DNA of 64,000 bases from Nissolia schottii (GCA_003254905.1 QANU01001109.1:162551-226550); one strand, 5' to 3'. Numbered from the stretch's first letter, positions 1-12,269 are shown. A program made the numbers and translations. Notes: generated by a model from the letters alone, not told the origin.

Positions 1-530
1 TGGTTTATAAGGTTAGCTTATACTAGACATGCTTTCTATTTTGTAATTTCTGTTGCAATATGTAAACAATTCTGCTGTAACTTCTGCAATTATGCAATAT
101 ATCAATTCTGAATTTCTGTTGTGCAATTTCTGTTTTTGCTTCTGCTGTTTCTGCTTCTGAATTGTTGTTTCTGAATTTCTGAATTTCTGCTTCTGAATTG
201 CTGTTTCTGCTTCTGAATTCTGCTTCTGAATTGTTGTTTCTGTTGTTTCTGCTTCTGTTTCAATTCCTTCTGTTTTTGCTATTTCTGTTTTTGTTTTTGC
301 TATTTTTGTTTTTGTTGTTTTTGTTGTTTTTGTTGTTTTTGTTTCTGCTGTTTCTGATTTTTTTTTTAATTTATTTTGGCCCGGTTTGGCCCGAGTTTTT
401 ACTCGGGCCGAATATGATCGGGCCTATCAAGTCTAGGGTCGGTCCGGATCCTAAAAATTGACCCAGTCGAAATATAGGGCCGGGTTCGGGTCTAGGCCAA
501 CCCGGCCCGGCCCGGCCATGAACACCCCTA
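1..530. mobile_element. hAT-like transposon terminus (partial, cut by window edge)
   Basis: The right edge reads CATGAACACCCCTA at 517-530, the reverse complement of the TAGGGGTG-type end common in plant hAT elements. Inside it is a GC-rich stretch of CCCGG, GGGCC and GGTCGG blocks (about 378-516) and a low-complexity run of TTCTG and TTTTTG units (about 108-360) that gives a spurious Leu/Phe-rich reading frame. If 530 is the true end, the 8-base target duplication would be GCGTAGAC at 531-538. The left end is outside the window, so neither size nor duplication can be confirmed. Confidence 0.55.
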
Positions 531-1009
531 GCGTAGACAATGGCGAAACTGTGAGAGAGGAGAATTGAGGCTGCTAAATTGTGAGAGAGGGGTTACAATG
601 TGGTTTCTTAGGAAAGAGAATGTGGTTAGGGATTTGAGGGGGAAAAGGGGTTAGGGATTTGGGGAAAATTGGTTTGTTTGTGGGCTAGGGTGTATTAAAA
701 ATTTTGGTGACTGTACGTTGGCATAATTTTTGGTGTACACGTAACATCACTCTAAATTTTAATATTATAGGGAGAACAATGGTGCTATGTGTACAACAGA
801 ATAGTTAGCACGTATAATCAACGTAGATATATGTATAAGATATATTGACAATAACGTGTGAACAAACATTTCTGAAGAGATGAACAAACATTCTTACATA
901 TGGAAGGAAAAATAAAATGGAACCCGCACTGCATTATCTCGGGAAATGTAATTGTCGTACTCTCTCTCTTACTCTCCACTTACACTTAAAATGCGTGCAG
1001 TCACATTCT
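531..1009. other. non-coding flank
   Basis: AT-rich sequence between the hAT end and the minisatellite. I see no gene, RNA or convincing regulatory signal in it. Confidence 0.5.
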
Positions 1010-1670
1010 CTCCTAAACAAACATTATAAAACAAATAAATAAACATTATTGAACACAAAAATAAATGTCACACACTCCTACACTCTCACCGACTCTCTGA
1101 TAAACAAACATTACAACAAGCATAAACAAACATTAAATCATAAATGAGCAAACATTATACCACACAAAAATGAAAAAGTAAACAAACATTACAACACATA
1201 AACAAATATTACAACTCTCATAAATAAACATTACAACAAACATAAACAAACATTACATCACAAATGAATAAACATTATACCACACAGAAACAAAAAATAA
1301 ACAAATATTACAATACACATAAACAAACATTACACCATATATGAACAAACATTATACCACACAAAAAATCCTATAAAGAAACGAAAAAAACAAACATTAC
1401 AACACTAATAAACAAACGCTACAACACTTGTAAACAAACATTGCAACACACATAGATGAACATTACATCACAAATGAATAAACACTATACCACATTGAAA
1501 CGAAAAAATAAACAAATATTGCAACACTCAAACAAATATTGCAACAAATATGAATAAACATTATACTACACAAACAAAAAAAACATATTACAACACTCAT
1601 AAACAAACATCAGAACACATAAACAAACATTATAGCAAAACGAAAACATTACAAAATAAAGAGAACAACT
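1010..1670. repeat. AAACATT minisatellite
   Basis: About 660 bases of degenerate tandem repeats built on a core like ATAAACAAACATTACAACAC, with unit length drifting between roughly 16 and 32 bases. AAACATT or AAATATT recurs more than 20 times, always on the plus strand and separated by CA-rich spacers. Scattered precursors of the motif begin near 860. No reading frame follows the units. Confidence 0.75.
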
Positions 1671-2520
1671 TAAATCATAGAAGAATGACCAAAAAAAAGA
1701 ACAAGAAAAGATAAATTAAGAAGAAGTAAAAGAGCGTAATGAAAAATTAATTGAAAATTACAAGTGAAAAAATTGAGAATAAATAAAAATAAAAAGAGAG
1801 TGTGGGAGAAAGAGGAGAAGAAGAAGAAGCAACAACAACAACATGAAGTGAGGCAAGAAGAAGAGAAGGAAGTGAGTGAGTTGAGAGAGTGTGAATGGAA
1901 GGAGAGAGAAATTAATATTTTATTTGATTATACAAAAAATTGTAAACTTTTTGTTGTATATAGAGACTTTCTCTATGGAGAATTGAGTAAATTTAATTTA
2001 ATTCTAAAAGCTAATTTAAGGAAAAATGGTTGTATATATTGATCTTGTAAATTCTAAATATCTAAACTTTATCTCTAATTAACCTAAGACTCTAATCTAA
2101 CATGTGTTTTTTTACCCCAACACACTACGCTACTACACCAACAAGCACCATATATCAATAATTCACATGTGAACTATTTGCCCGATCAATCAGCGAAGAA
2201 TCCACACAATTTCAAAGCAATACAATGTAATTATCATCCATAATAATTACCACATCTTTTGTTTCTCTCAAGCTTCTTTAGGCTGGTAATGTCTTTGAAA
2301 AAATGAAAAATATCATACATCTAACTATGTGTTATGACTTATGAGAACGTAGACAAAACTTTGAAAAAAAAAAAAAATCAAAGTCACATGTGCTATATCT
2401 CTAGGGCACACCCCCAACACCATAAACATATTGGTACAAGAATCATAAGTATGTATGAAGCGCTACGTTTATAATGCTGTGATTATTAATAAAATGACAT
2501 GTAATTTAAAGCTGAAATGT
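1671..2520. other. non-coding, purine-rich then AT-rich
   Basis: A purine-rich stretch near 1760-1910 gives a Lys/Glu-rich open frame of about 90 codons, which I regard as low complexity and not a gene. The remainder is AT-rich with no supported feature. Confidence 0.5.
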
Positions 2521-2523
2521 TAC

Positions 2524-2853
2524 TCAATAATTAATCGAAACATTTTTAACTTTACATCTCTCTTTGCCATATAAGCAAACCCTTCTACTTATTCCTTTCT
2601 CTTTACTTTTATTATATAAATTGATTAATTTCCATATGGTCTGCTCCATGTGAGTACAACAAAAGCTAAGGTAAAGAAAGGGACAAGCATTTGGAAAAAT
2701 CTGCATATATAGTTTATTCAAAAGCTTTTCTCTAAACCCACATGGAGGGATCCTGGCTTGTCCATTAAACTCCATGAAAAAATAATGAAAAAATAATAAT
2801 AAAGTGGCAAAAGAGAAAAAGAAAAAGGTGTGGAAACCCCATATGGTGGCCAC
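2524..2853 (-). CDS. possible small secreted protein (109 aa), unrecognised
   Basis: This is a single open frame of 109 codons. The first 25 or so residues are strongly hydrophobic (runs of Phe and Leu after MATIWGFHT), as in a signal peptide, followed by FNGQARIPPCGF and a Cys-containing, basic C-terminal half. I do not recognise the family. I looked for a C-terminal signalling-peptide motif (CLE- or IDA-like) and found none in this frame. No clear TATA box or intron supports it. It could be a degraded peptide gene or a chance frame; the signal-like N-terminus is the only reason to keep it. Confidence 0.22.
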   Translation of the reverse strand: MATIWGFHTFFFFSFATLLLFFHYFFMEFNGQARIPPCGFREKLLNKLYMQIFPNACPFLYLSFCCTHMEQTIWKLINLYNKSKEKGISRRVCLYGKERCKVKNVSINY

Positions 2854-2859
2854 TATATG

Positions 2860-4212
2860 CCGGAGATGGGGGATAATAATCCCTTAATATTTGTACATTT
2901 GGTTCGTCTTATTCCTTGCCGACAAAATTTGAAGGGTTCAGAAGAAATCCTATTTTAGCTATAAATAACCAGGAAAATTTTATTATGCTTCAACCAAAAT
3001 TTTTAGCTATAAGTGCATCTTTGGGTATCATCACAAACAGTTTCTTTTTTCTCTCTCTCTATTTGGAAGAATTTGTTAGGGATGCAAGCAGATCAAATCA
3101 CTGTAAAGATCTAATTTCTAGTAGTGTAAAACCAATGGTTTGGCTCATCACGTTATTGAATCACCAAATTGATCATTAGTGAGTTGGTTCTTAGTTTCCT
3201 AAATCTTGGATTCGTGTCCTTGTGACCCAACCTGACCATTACTTTTATTATTTTTTTTTATTTTGACTCCTGACCATTATTGTTATTCTCAATTATGAAT
3301 TATATTTGAGTAATTAAGTACTGACAAGTAACATATGTGATTTAAGTCTCACTTTATTGGTAATTATACTTTTTTTTGTGATTTTATCATATTTTATTTA
3401 TAATTTTTTCTTTTGTTTTTAATTTTAAAAAGTATTATGTATTTATGAGTCGACCTGAAAATCAACTATTTGATTTGATTCAATTTTGGTAAAAAAAAAA
3501 ACTAAAATCAAACCAATCTAAAATGATTGGTCTAGACATATTTTTCTTTCAAAATTAAACTAAATCGATCCAATTACATTCCTATAATTTATCATGTTTG
3601 AATAAAATGATGAAAAATGAAGAAAGTCGTTTTGGTGAAATTTAAGCTTTTTTTTTATTGAAAAAAGCGAATTCAGAACTTTGAGAATTTTTTAAAATTT
3701 TTTTTTTACATTACTATTGTGTTTTTACCCAATTGACTTTAATTATCAAATAATATATAATATATAAGTAATTATTTTATATCCTTTTAATAATTTTATC
3801 ATATAAAAGTGAACTTTTCATATAATAAAAAATAACCAATTATCTAAAATTCGTTAAGTAACCCATGACTAATATAACGGTGATAATATGATGACCCTTT
3901 TCTCTGTTGTGCACTAATTTATTAATCTAGTCAAACACGTGCCATTTGGAATATTACTATTGGTAATATAATTCTATGAGGGGGTTGTGATATTGCTGTT
4001 TTTGATAGCCCACTTCACCTAAATGAGATTCTGAATGAAGTGGATAAGTTACCCCTAATAATGGATCTGGTTGCAATGAACATGCACATTCGTTTTGGCC
4101 AATATAGAGTTATAGCTACGTACCTACGCAATTAATTGGCCGAAGGAAAATAATTGAGTATCTTTGGATTAGATATGCTTTTCACATTCTAGGTTTTGTG
4201 AAAATTTTACTG
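2860..4212. other. non-coding AT-rich intergenic
   Basis: I see no coding frame with family signal, no RNA gene and no bounded repeat. Homopolymer A/T runs are frequent. Confidence 0.5.
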
Positions 4213-4222
4213 TTTTATATAA

Positions 4223-4764
4223 GGATTAAATATATTTTAGGTCTCTCATAAATTTTGAATTTTATATTTTACTCCTCATAAAAAGCAGAAACATCTCTCA
4301 TAAATTTTTTTTTATAAAGTTTTAATTCCTACCGTTATGTAAAGTTGTTCATTATTGACGTAACAATTAACTTGACTACATGGCGAAGGTGTGAGAGAGA
4401 GGGGAGGAGAGAAGCATGTGAGAGCACGTGGATGGGGTTACTTTGCTAGCAGTGGTAGGGGCGACAACTCACAGAGTTGTAGTGCAGAAGAAGAAGACAA
4501 CAACCATATGTTGAGAGCAACACATGAATAAGCAGAAAAAGCAATGGTTGAGTTAATCGTGTCACGTGCGTGGCAAAGTGGCACGTGACTTGCCACGTGG
4601 TTAAGTTAACTCTTATGTCAGCAATTGATAGCTTTACATGATAGCAGTGACTAAAATTTTACAAAAAAAAAAAATTTATGAGGGAAGATTTTTTTAGCAA
4701 AAACATTTATAAAGGGTAAAACACAAAATTCAAATTTATGAGGGACTAAAAATATATTTAACCA
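4223..4764. mobile_element. Mutator-like MITE or non-autonomous MULE (about 540 bp)
   Basis: The ends are inverted repeats: GGATTAAATATATTTTAG on the left, and on the right a segment whose reverse complement begins TGGTTAAATATATTTTTAG. Similarity continues inward for about 150 bases (the CTCATAAATTT and AATTCAAATTT blocks). TTTATATAA lies on both sides (4214-4222 and 4765-4773), a 9-base duplication of the size made by Mutator-like elements. The centre holds CACGTG-containing sequence but no transposase frame. Confidence 0.7.
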
Positions 4765-4810
4765 TTTATATAATGATCACATACCAATTTAAAAGCTTAT
4801 ACCAATAATT

Positions 4811-5400
4811 CATTGCAAGAAAAATGCAGATTAGTGACAAAATTTGGCAAGAAAACTTTTTTCGACTGATTAGCAATGGATTAGCGAGGGATTCACAAAT
4901 AAATATAGATCAATAGCAAGACTTTAAAAAATGAGGGGCAAAAAAGTCAACAAGCAATTAGCGATGGATTAACGAAGACATTATTTCTCGCAACATATTT
5001 TTCATAACTAAAATGTTTAGTGAGAGAAAAATTCATAATTACTCTCTCGCAAATACTAAAAATACTTACAGGCTACAGCAAGAGAAAATTCTCTCGCTAA
5101 TCCCTCACAATGTTTTTAAGAAAAGTTAGCGAGAGAAAGCTCTCTCACTAATCCCTCACAAACTCTCAAATTCATTTACCGAGAGAAATTTTCTCACTAA
5201 TCCATTGCAAATATCTTCAACTAAACTAGATCCTCCCCTCCCTTTTCAGTGATAAATAAATTTCTCACTGAGTCATTGCTAAACGCTTAACCTTTCACTT
5301 TTCTTTTCAGTGAGGGATTGTATGTACCCTTACTAATCCATCACAAACTCTCAACTTAATTTAGTGAGAGAATATTCCATAACTAATCCATCCCAACTTA
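4811..5400. mobile_element. CACTA (En/Spm) terminus with subterminal repeats, truncated
   Basis: It begins CATTGCAAGAAAAATGC, close to the plant CACTA end CACTACAAGAAAAATGC. What follows is about 550 bases of short direct and inverted repeats of the type TTAGCGAGGGATT, CTCTCACTAATCCCTC and AATTTTCTCGCTAATCC. Dense subterminal repeats of this kind are the transposase-binding zone of CACTA elements. I did not find the opposite terminus or a transposase frame, so this is a relic end. Confidence 0.6.
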
Positions 5401-5407
5401 GTTCAAA

Positions 5408-5460
5408 GGTTCATTAGTTCAATTGGTAACCGAGATTCAATCGAGATGTAACAATACACA
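5408..5460 (+). mobile_element. possible tRNA-derived SINE scrap
   Basis: TTAGTTCAATTGGT resembles a pol III A box, and GATTCAATC just downstream resembles a degenerate B box. A CA dinucleotide tract follows at 5455-5470. It is too short and decayed for a firm call. Confidence 0.25.
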
Positions 5461-5469
5461 CACACACAC

Positions 5470-7240
5470 GCATACATAACTGTATATTATAACATAAATA
5501 AAAAATATTATATAATATAAATAAAGAGTAAAATAATTTTTTAATGTTCACAAAATAATTTTAAAATAGTTTGAAGCTAATTATTTCAAAGATGAAAGAT
5601 ATACAAAGTAAATGAAATGAGGATAGAAAATTGATATAGATAAAACTCACATGAAAATTATTCAATTTGCAAGAAATGTTTAAAAACACTAAAGCATACA
5701 CATGAAGACAACACAAGTATGTACCAAAACAATGAAGACAACACTAGTGATTAATATTCTTAAACTAAGGGGTTGAACTACCTACAAAATCTCATTAGAA
5801 CTAAACAAATATGATAACAATCACAGAGAGATACATTCAAAGAAAACCAACCATTATAATAACAAAAAACAAAAAGTAGCAACCATTGCCTAATATAACG
5901 ATAAACAACTAATGTTGCCCGTGAATATTGACCTTTATTCATAGAATTAACAGTACGTGTTGTGATAAATAACATTTACAATCAACTTGTTGTTGATGGA
6001 ATATTATAGTATTGTTTAAGAATATTTGATTTATTTAAACTTATACAATATACACTATTTATACTTATACAATAATCTTGCGTAAAGAGCCTGTGACGAC
6101 CTGTAGGTTCAGTGAAATTAAAGTGTAGGATAGAGTGCCTAAAGTAACCCGTATTGGACTCACATAGTAAAAAATGTTGAATTGTGGACCCCAACAGTAG
6201 CACAAGTGCACCAAGAGGGCATCATGGCGCCAAGCTCTACCAACAACAATGCAATTGTTCTGTGGTAGTGCAATGACGTTTGTCTCCAACCCCAAATTCT
6301 GACATCTCCTGGTTTGGAGTATGGAGGTGCTAATCTTCCCCTATATATAGAGTCTTACCTCATGAGTGTTAGCATGCATTGGAAAATAATTATTTTTATT
6401 ATTTGCTCACAAGTTCAAGTGAGGGTCCCTCCTAGTATGGACTATTATGAAATTTAAGTTTCGCCTTTCGAGAATGTAGGAGCTCAAAGGCGATCGCTTG
6501 AGGGTTTTTCATGAGTGGTAAGTCTCTCTTAGTCATTCTTTTTTATCATTCTGGCATTGTTTAGGGTTGTTGGCTGTAGTGCCAGCGCAATGGTGCTACT
6601 AGGGAGCCATGGCTCTACATCGGCAAGTGCAATTGTGCCTAAAGGGTGCAATAGCATTAGTGCTAGCTTAGTTTTTTGCAACGTCAGTACTGAAGCACTG
6701 TCAGGGCATTGTAGCATTGATTCCTAGTTTCACTAATTGCTCTAGTTATGTTGTTTTATTGATTTAGCTTGTCTTTTGATTCCTATGTCTTAGAAACGTT
6801 GTTAGGATTTCGTAAGAGTTTGTGTCGCGACCCAAATTTAAAAGTGACTGCATGTAAAGACATTGCCCCTACAGAAGCTCATAACATGACTAAATGCTAA
6901 TTACACAATTTATTGAATAATTACTTAATTACAAATTATAGGGTAAAGCCCTCTTTTTGTTCTGTAGTTATACCCAAATAATTACTTTTGTCTTGTAATT
7001 TTTAAAGCGTTCAATTTGGTCGTCTATTTCTTAAAATGAGTTTATTAACTAACATTACCTTGATATTGTCTTTTTACATTATAAAGTATAGTATAAATAA
7101 TAAAACTCTTAACAAATTTTGTATTTGTCCTATTGTATAGAACTAACATTATATATCTGGCAAAGCATTTTTATATCATAAAGTATAGTATTAATAATAA
7201 TAATAAAAAAAAACTCATTCATTAAGTACTCATCCCTCTC
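5470..7240. other. non-coding intergenic
   Basis: Several overlapping short frames occur near 5780-6720 on the minus strand. None has family signal or splice support, and none is called as a gene. Confidence 0.45.
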
Positions 7241-7249
7241 ATACCTGAT

Positions 7250-9700
7250 AAGGAAGCTCAACATCATCGCTTCCAAGATGAACACTATGACCTTGAGTAG
7301 GACTCTGCTGTAGACCCTATCAACATTAGGTAGAGTGACCTAATCAATATTTGTCTAATTAATACTAGTTGTTCTAATTTTTCAGTATAAATATATGATG
7401 AATAAATTATAATATATACTTACTGCAACATCGGGATTTGTGTACCATAACATGCCATCAATGTCTCATCAGAGCACAACTTCAAGACATTGTAAACATT
7501 GCCACTGTCGTGCAAGTGGGAAGCTTTAATGTTTGATCCTAAAAAAAATCTTGACATCAAACAACCAGTCTAGGGGTGGGGGGGGGGGGATATCCATCCA
7601 TAGGTTCAACCTTTACAAGAATACTCAATATAAAATCATATTTCAGCTATCACTGCTGCTCTTCAAGTATTTAAATCTTGTAAATATTATTTGGTCAACT
7701 TAAGAATGGGTTCATAGCTCATCCAATTGTTCAAGAAGAAATTTTGTCTCATTTTAACTCTTTAAAATCATCTTGACCATTCGTTAAAAGTTTTTCATCT
7801 CAATCATCTAAACATTTCTTATACAACTTCAGTTTTTTATTCAATCGAGTATATATTTATATTATATAGCTTCTTGAATCAAAGTTACAACTCACGATGG
7901 AATCTTTGACCTCGCTTGCCATTTTCCAAACTAATTCCATTGCCTCCTTGTCCCATATGACAACAGTGATACTATCTGTACTATTGGAAACCATCAATTG
8001 AAGCCTATACCTTCATAAAATAATTTGATCAGGTGTTCGGTATTAATAATCTAATTTCCTTGAAATGTAATATATTTAAAAAAAAAATCCCATTTTTTTC
8101 TCACAGGAATCATTCTTATTTATTATAATTCAAACACACCTAATTAGCAATGTTGTGGCATCAAAGCGATTGCATTTTTTGCATTGAAACCTAGAGCCCA
8201 CCTCATCCACCTTTTTTGCACCACTTGCAAGAACGGTAGTACCAATCATAAGTCCAGCATCAACTGCCAAAATAGTACCTACCACCCAAGAATAACCTTC
8301 CTGCAAGTTGTTCAACTATTTAAGTATGTTCTTAAACCACCACTACCACATATTAGCTTATTAATAGTTTGAGCTTGACTCATCAACAATCACATAGATG
8401 TTATAAAATATATATAGTCATTTAGTGATTTGTATAGATCTCAGATTACATCATACCTCATTAGCAAGGTCATTAAACTCGAGAGTTTAAGTAAATTCGT
8501 GAACTCTCAGTAAGCTCTAGAGTTTATCTATTTTGTTAAGAATTTACTTAAACTCGTAAGAGTTTACTAATAAAAATGTGAACTTGTTTTGTGTAGTAAA
8601 ATCGTAAAATCATAAGAGTTTACAAGTTAACTCGAGAGTTTAACAACCTTGCTCATTAGAGCTTAACACCTCCTCGATACTCTTGACCATGACTAATTCG
8701 CGATTGATCTCATCAGTAGCGAAATAATATGTCTGAGTGGACACTTGACTTATTCTCTGCGAGTTTGATGACCCAGAATGTAAACCTATGAATGTCATGC
8801 ACTCATGCTAGTTATATTAACTTTCTATGGAGATGCAAACTAAATGTATGAATGTGAAATTCAAAGGATATCATGACCAAAATTACTTGTTTTTGAAGGA
8901 AGCAACCTCTAATAAATTCGGATTGATGTGGATCTTTAAAGCACAGAAATTACTTTGAATATTCATTATGCTTGAAATAATTTCATTTATTGTTTCATAA
9001 GAACATAAGTTTACTGTGGAATCGGTTTCAAACAAAATGGTTGCCAACTTGCCATGATACCTACATAACTATTTGGTTTAAACAACTAAAGTACAACAAT
9101 GAGAGGTTCAACACGATCGTCTTCCAACAAAGGTATGACTTATCGCGAGTAACTCTCCAAATAGAGTGCACCTGATTTTGTTGTATCTATTTTTTTTTTA
9201 TTGCAATTAGTGTTTTTCTTGAATTTACATAACCCAAATAATCCCTATCGGTGTATGATTGAAATTGTTAACTAAGAAATATAACTTACTCAGAGTCTTA
9301 AGTGTACATGACCATTTGATGAAAAGGCTCCTTTGTTTGTAAGCAATTGTTTGGATGGTTCCTTGCCGACTATCTCACCCAACACATCTATTTGAAAAAT
9401 TATGATGAGACTATTTGTATGATTGAACTGAATACTGTTTATTTTGGTAGTTGATTTAACCAAAAGAACACAGGACTAAATTTTTAAAAAAAATTAATCT
9501 TATCTTAAAAAGGAACACCTATATCAACTGCTAATTCATTTGAAGAATAACTAAAATTGGAAATCTCTAATTAATGACTTTTTCCAAAACCACAAGGCTT
9601 TGAGCAGAGAAAACTACAAGTTGATCTTTCGAAGTCAAAACTACCCTACTAGGACGACATTTCCAGGTCAACACTGGGGCCAAAGTGAAGAAACATAACC
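7250..9700 (-). pseudogene. RPA1-like (replication protein A large subunit) relic
   Basis: Scattered minus-strand segments translate to pieces of an RPA1-type ssDNA-binding protein in the expected order. Near 9340-9390 there is DVLGEIVGKEPSK (OB-fold region). At 8655-8790 there is SQVSTQTYYFATDEINREL, then EGYSWVVGTI near 8290. At 8130-8260 a broken zinc-finger region gives WYYRSCKWCKK in one frame and GSRFQCKKCNRF in another. At 7890-8015 there is VVIWDKEAMELVWKMASEV. The zinc-finger exon needs at least two frame changes and no continuous frame exists, so I call it a pseudogene. Multi-copy RPA1-like genes are common in legumes and are often transposon-associated. No helicase sequence is visible nearby. 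Confidence 0.6.
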
Positions 9701-10466
9701 AAACTCAGTGGAGCAGGAAGCTATTACTTTTTCAATTGAGAGATAATATGAAAATCAATCTTAAAACATATAATATACAATTAACTATAGATGCTAATAA
9801 CGTACTAGTGTGAGAGCTTCTAAAACTACGGGGTAGTGTTTGGTTGAAAGAAAAGGATACGGAAATGGAGAAGAAAAAAAATTCTTGTTCTATCAAGCCC
9901 AATGTCATGTTTCATTAAGCTAAAATTTTGTGTCTCTTATGTTACAATTTTAATCAAGTACAGAAAATACTAAAATTTTGCATTCAAACTGAGCCTATAT
10001 GTAATATAGAGAGAGAGAGAGAGACTTGCGACCCCATGTCCATGTGCATGATATTGGACATGGTTGAAAATTATCCCAGAAACGTTGGATTTGGTACAAA
10101 CTCTTGGGGAAAGATTTGACAAAATAAGCACGCGTACTCTTTTAGGCATGAGCCCTATACTATGCATGTACTCTTCACGACATGACTAATTCAGGCACAT
10201 TTTTCGAGGGCTGTACGGGAAGCCTAGGACCCTCATGACATTTTCAAAAGATTTTAAAAAGAAAAATAAAATAAAATATATATATATATATAAATAAATA
10301 AAATGAATAATGAAATTATACAAAATGAGATACCAAGTGAAGAAGAAATGAATCGTGTTAAGAACCTAATACATATTGAAATTAAGCTTCCGAAAATTGG
10401 ACCCGGCATTGAATCGGAAGGCAATGATTTAAAGATTTATTAGTTCAATCAGAATTCAACCAACAT
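9700..10466. other. non-coding, GA and TA microsatellites
   Basis: (GA)n at about 10010-10024 and (TA)n at about 10276-10292. No supported gene; the short frames that cross the GA tract are not credible. Confidence 0.5.
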
Positions 10467-10475
10467 TTAATAATA

Positions 10476-10740
10476 GGTTTAATTAAATTTTTAGTCCATG
10501 TAATATTAAAAAGTTTGTATTTGGTCTCTCTATAGAATTTTTAGTCTCTGTAAAAAAAAATTTTATGGCATGCTGGGTAAGTGGCGTGGCATGTGGCACC
10601 CCACGCACGTCAGCGCCGTCCAATCCAAACTGACCACAGGAACTAAAAATGAACAAAATTTTTTTACAGGGACTAAAAATTTTATGGAGAGACCAAATAC
10701 AAACTTTTTAATATTACAGGTTTAAAAATTTAATTAAACC
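10476..10740. mobile_element. Mutator-like MITE, 265 bp, intact ends
   Basis: The terminal inverted repeat begins GGTTTAATTAAATTTTTAG on the left, mirrored with few mismatches on the right through the blocks TTTGTATTTGGTCTCTC, AATTTTTAGTC and CTGTAAAAAAA, so the arms span about 80 bases each. The exact 9-base direct repeat TTAATAATA flanks it (10467-10475 and 10741-10749), the Mutator signature. The core is GC-rich (GTGGCGTGGCATGTGGCACC), contains no reading frame, and would fold into a hairpin if transcribed. Confidence 0.85.
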
Positions 10741-10749
10741 TTAATAATA

Positions 10750-11057
10750 TATATAAATATTTATTTATAATTAAGTATATGTTATGAAATTAATAAATAA
10801 ATTATTCAACAATACAAATGAAGAGTAAAATAAAATTTTAACATGACACTATATAGTTTTAGAAAGTAAAAACATTACATTATAAGTCATTAAATAACCA
10901 ATACAAGTGGATCCCTCAAATTCTGCATGACTTAGATTAGGAATTTTTTTACTCTCAAGACAACTTTCTAGTCCCATAAACAATAATGCTTGGACTATGA
11001 ATTTTTTACATTTTTCTTTCCCAATATAAGCCTCATTTGATAAATGAGAGACTAGAG

Positions 11058-11102
<45 letters not shown>

Positions 11103-12070
11103 GCGCGCGCAAATCTTAAGATCAAATACAAGATAATAAGTGCTTAAGGAATTTGAACCCCTTATCCTCGGATCAACATCTTTCAATTGAAACTTTTTAA
11201 CTTTTGATACCTTTATAAATACTCCTGTGTTGCTTGCTTTTTGTTTGAGAGAGATGTTCTGTTTGTGAACCACAAGTGCTGTGTGCTTTCGTGTTTTTGA
11301 GATGCTTTGTTTTGATAGGTTAGTGCTATTTAAGTTTTTACCCACCTTTAATCAAGTAAATTATTCTTTAACATGTAATGTGACATATTCTTTCTTGCTT
11401 CACATCAAATAATTAATACAGTATTTAGTAAAGAAATTCTTGTATAATTTTGAAGTGTCCTATTGGGTATATTTGTTTCATACTTTGAGTCAAAATAAGA
11501 TACCAAGATAGTGTTTGGTAAGTATCTTAAAACATAAAATGTAGAGATAATGGAGACAAAAACTTGTTTGGAGAAAGAGACAAAAACGTAAAACTTAAAA
11601 TTGTTTTTGTCTTAGGATAATTTTTTTTTTACTAATTTTTATACTTCTAAAAAGGAAAAATACATGAGAGATGTTTGGGACGCAAGGACACGCCCCTGCG
11701 TCTCCGTTTTTTTTTTATATCATAAAAGGCTTACCAAAGGCCGCCCAAGTGCTCTAACACCTTACAACAATTTCTCATTTGGCAAAGAGGTAGCTGTTGA
11801 TAGAGAATATGTGACCGCCACAAGAAGTCATTTGTTGTTGGTGGAGTTCATGTGTAATCGCCACCCACCACCAGCCGCCACATTGCCTTATAAAGCGTCA
11901 AATTATTAGGTTTATATGGTATTGCATGCCCACTTACCAATGATTCCGTTACCCAACCTTTGCGCTGAGTTACACCCTTTCCTCCTAAGTCTTGATGATG
12001 AAGGGCTTTAATTAAATAACGTGCATACACTGAATCAGGCACTAGCTGCGCCAAGAGAATATATACGGTG
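10750..12070. other. non-coding with (AT)n/(CG)n tract and possible SINE scrap
   Basis: A long (AT)n tract at about 11061-11098 runs into (CG)n at 11102-11109. On the minus strand near 11140-11190, GGGGTTCAAATTCC resembles a pol III B box, suggesting an old SINE, but the rest is decayed. Open frames at 11052-11345 and 11664-11909 are unsupported. Confidence 0.45.
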
Positions 12071-12074
12071 GAAG

Positions 12075-12266
12075 GAATGGTTATATATAATAGTGAGAGT
12101 AATAAATCTTAATTATTATATCTTTTATGAATGGTCAAGATTAAAAATTATGAATATGTCACATGATTACTTAAAAAATTACATGACTTTTATGCTCTAA
12201 TTTTAATCATTCATAAAATATTTAATGATCAAGATTCACTCATTTTACTCTCGTGTATAACCATTC
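12075..12266. mobile_element. MITE (about 190 bp)
   Basis: The outer ends GAATGGTTATA and TATAACCATTC are inverted. Internal blocks GAGAGTAA, AATCTT and ATTTTATGAATG/CATTCATAAAAT are also mirrored, so the whole unit is close to a palindrome. I could not define an unambiguous target duplication or assign a superfamily. Confidence 0.6.
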
Positions 12267-12269
12267 TTC

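Noticed and set aside
198..461. Leu/Phe-rich frame of 87 codons
   Set aside because: Translation of TTCTG/TTTTTG low-complexity repeats within a hAT-like element.
1010..1670. CRISPR-like array
   Set aside because: Eukaryotic AT-rich minisatellite with drifting units and no unique spacers of constant length.
2524..2853. IDA-like or CLE-like signalling peptide
   Set aside because: Signal-peptide-like start, but no C-terminal PIPPS- or CLE-type motif in frame.
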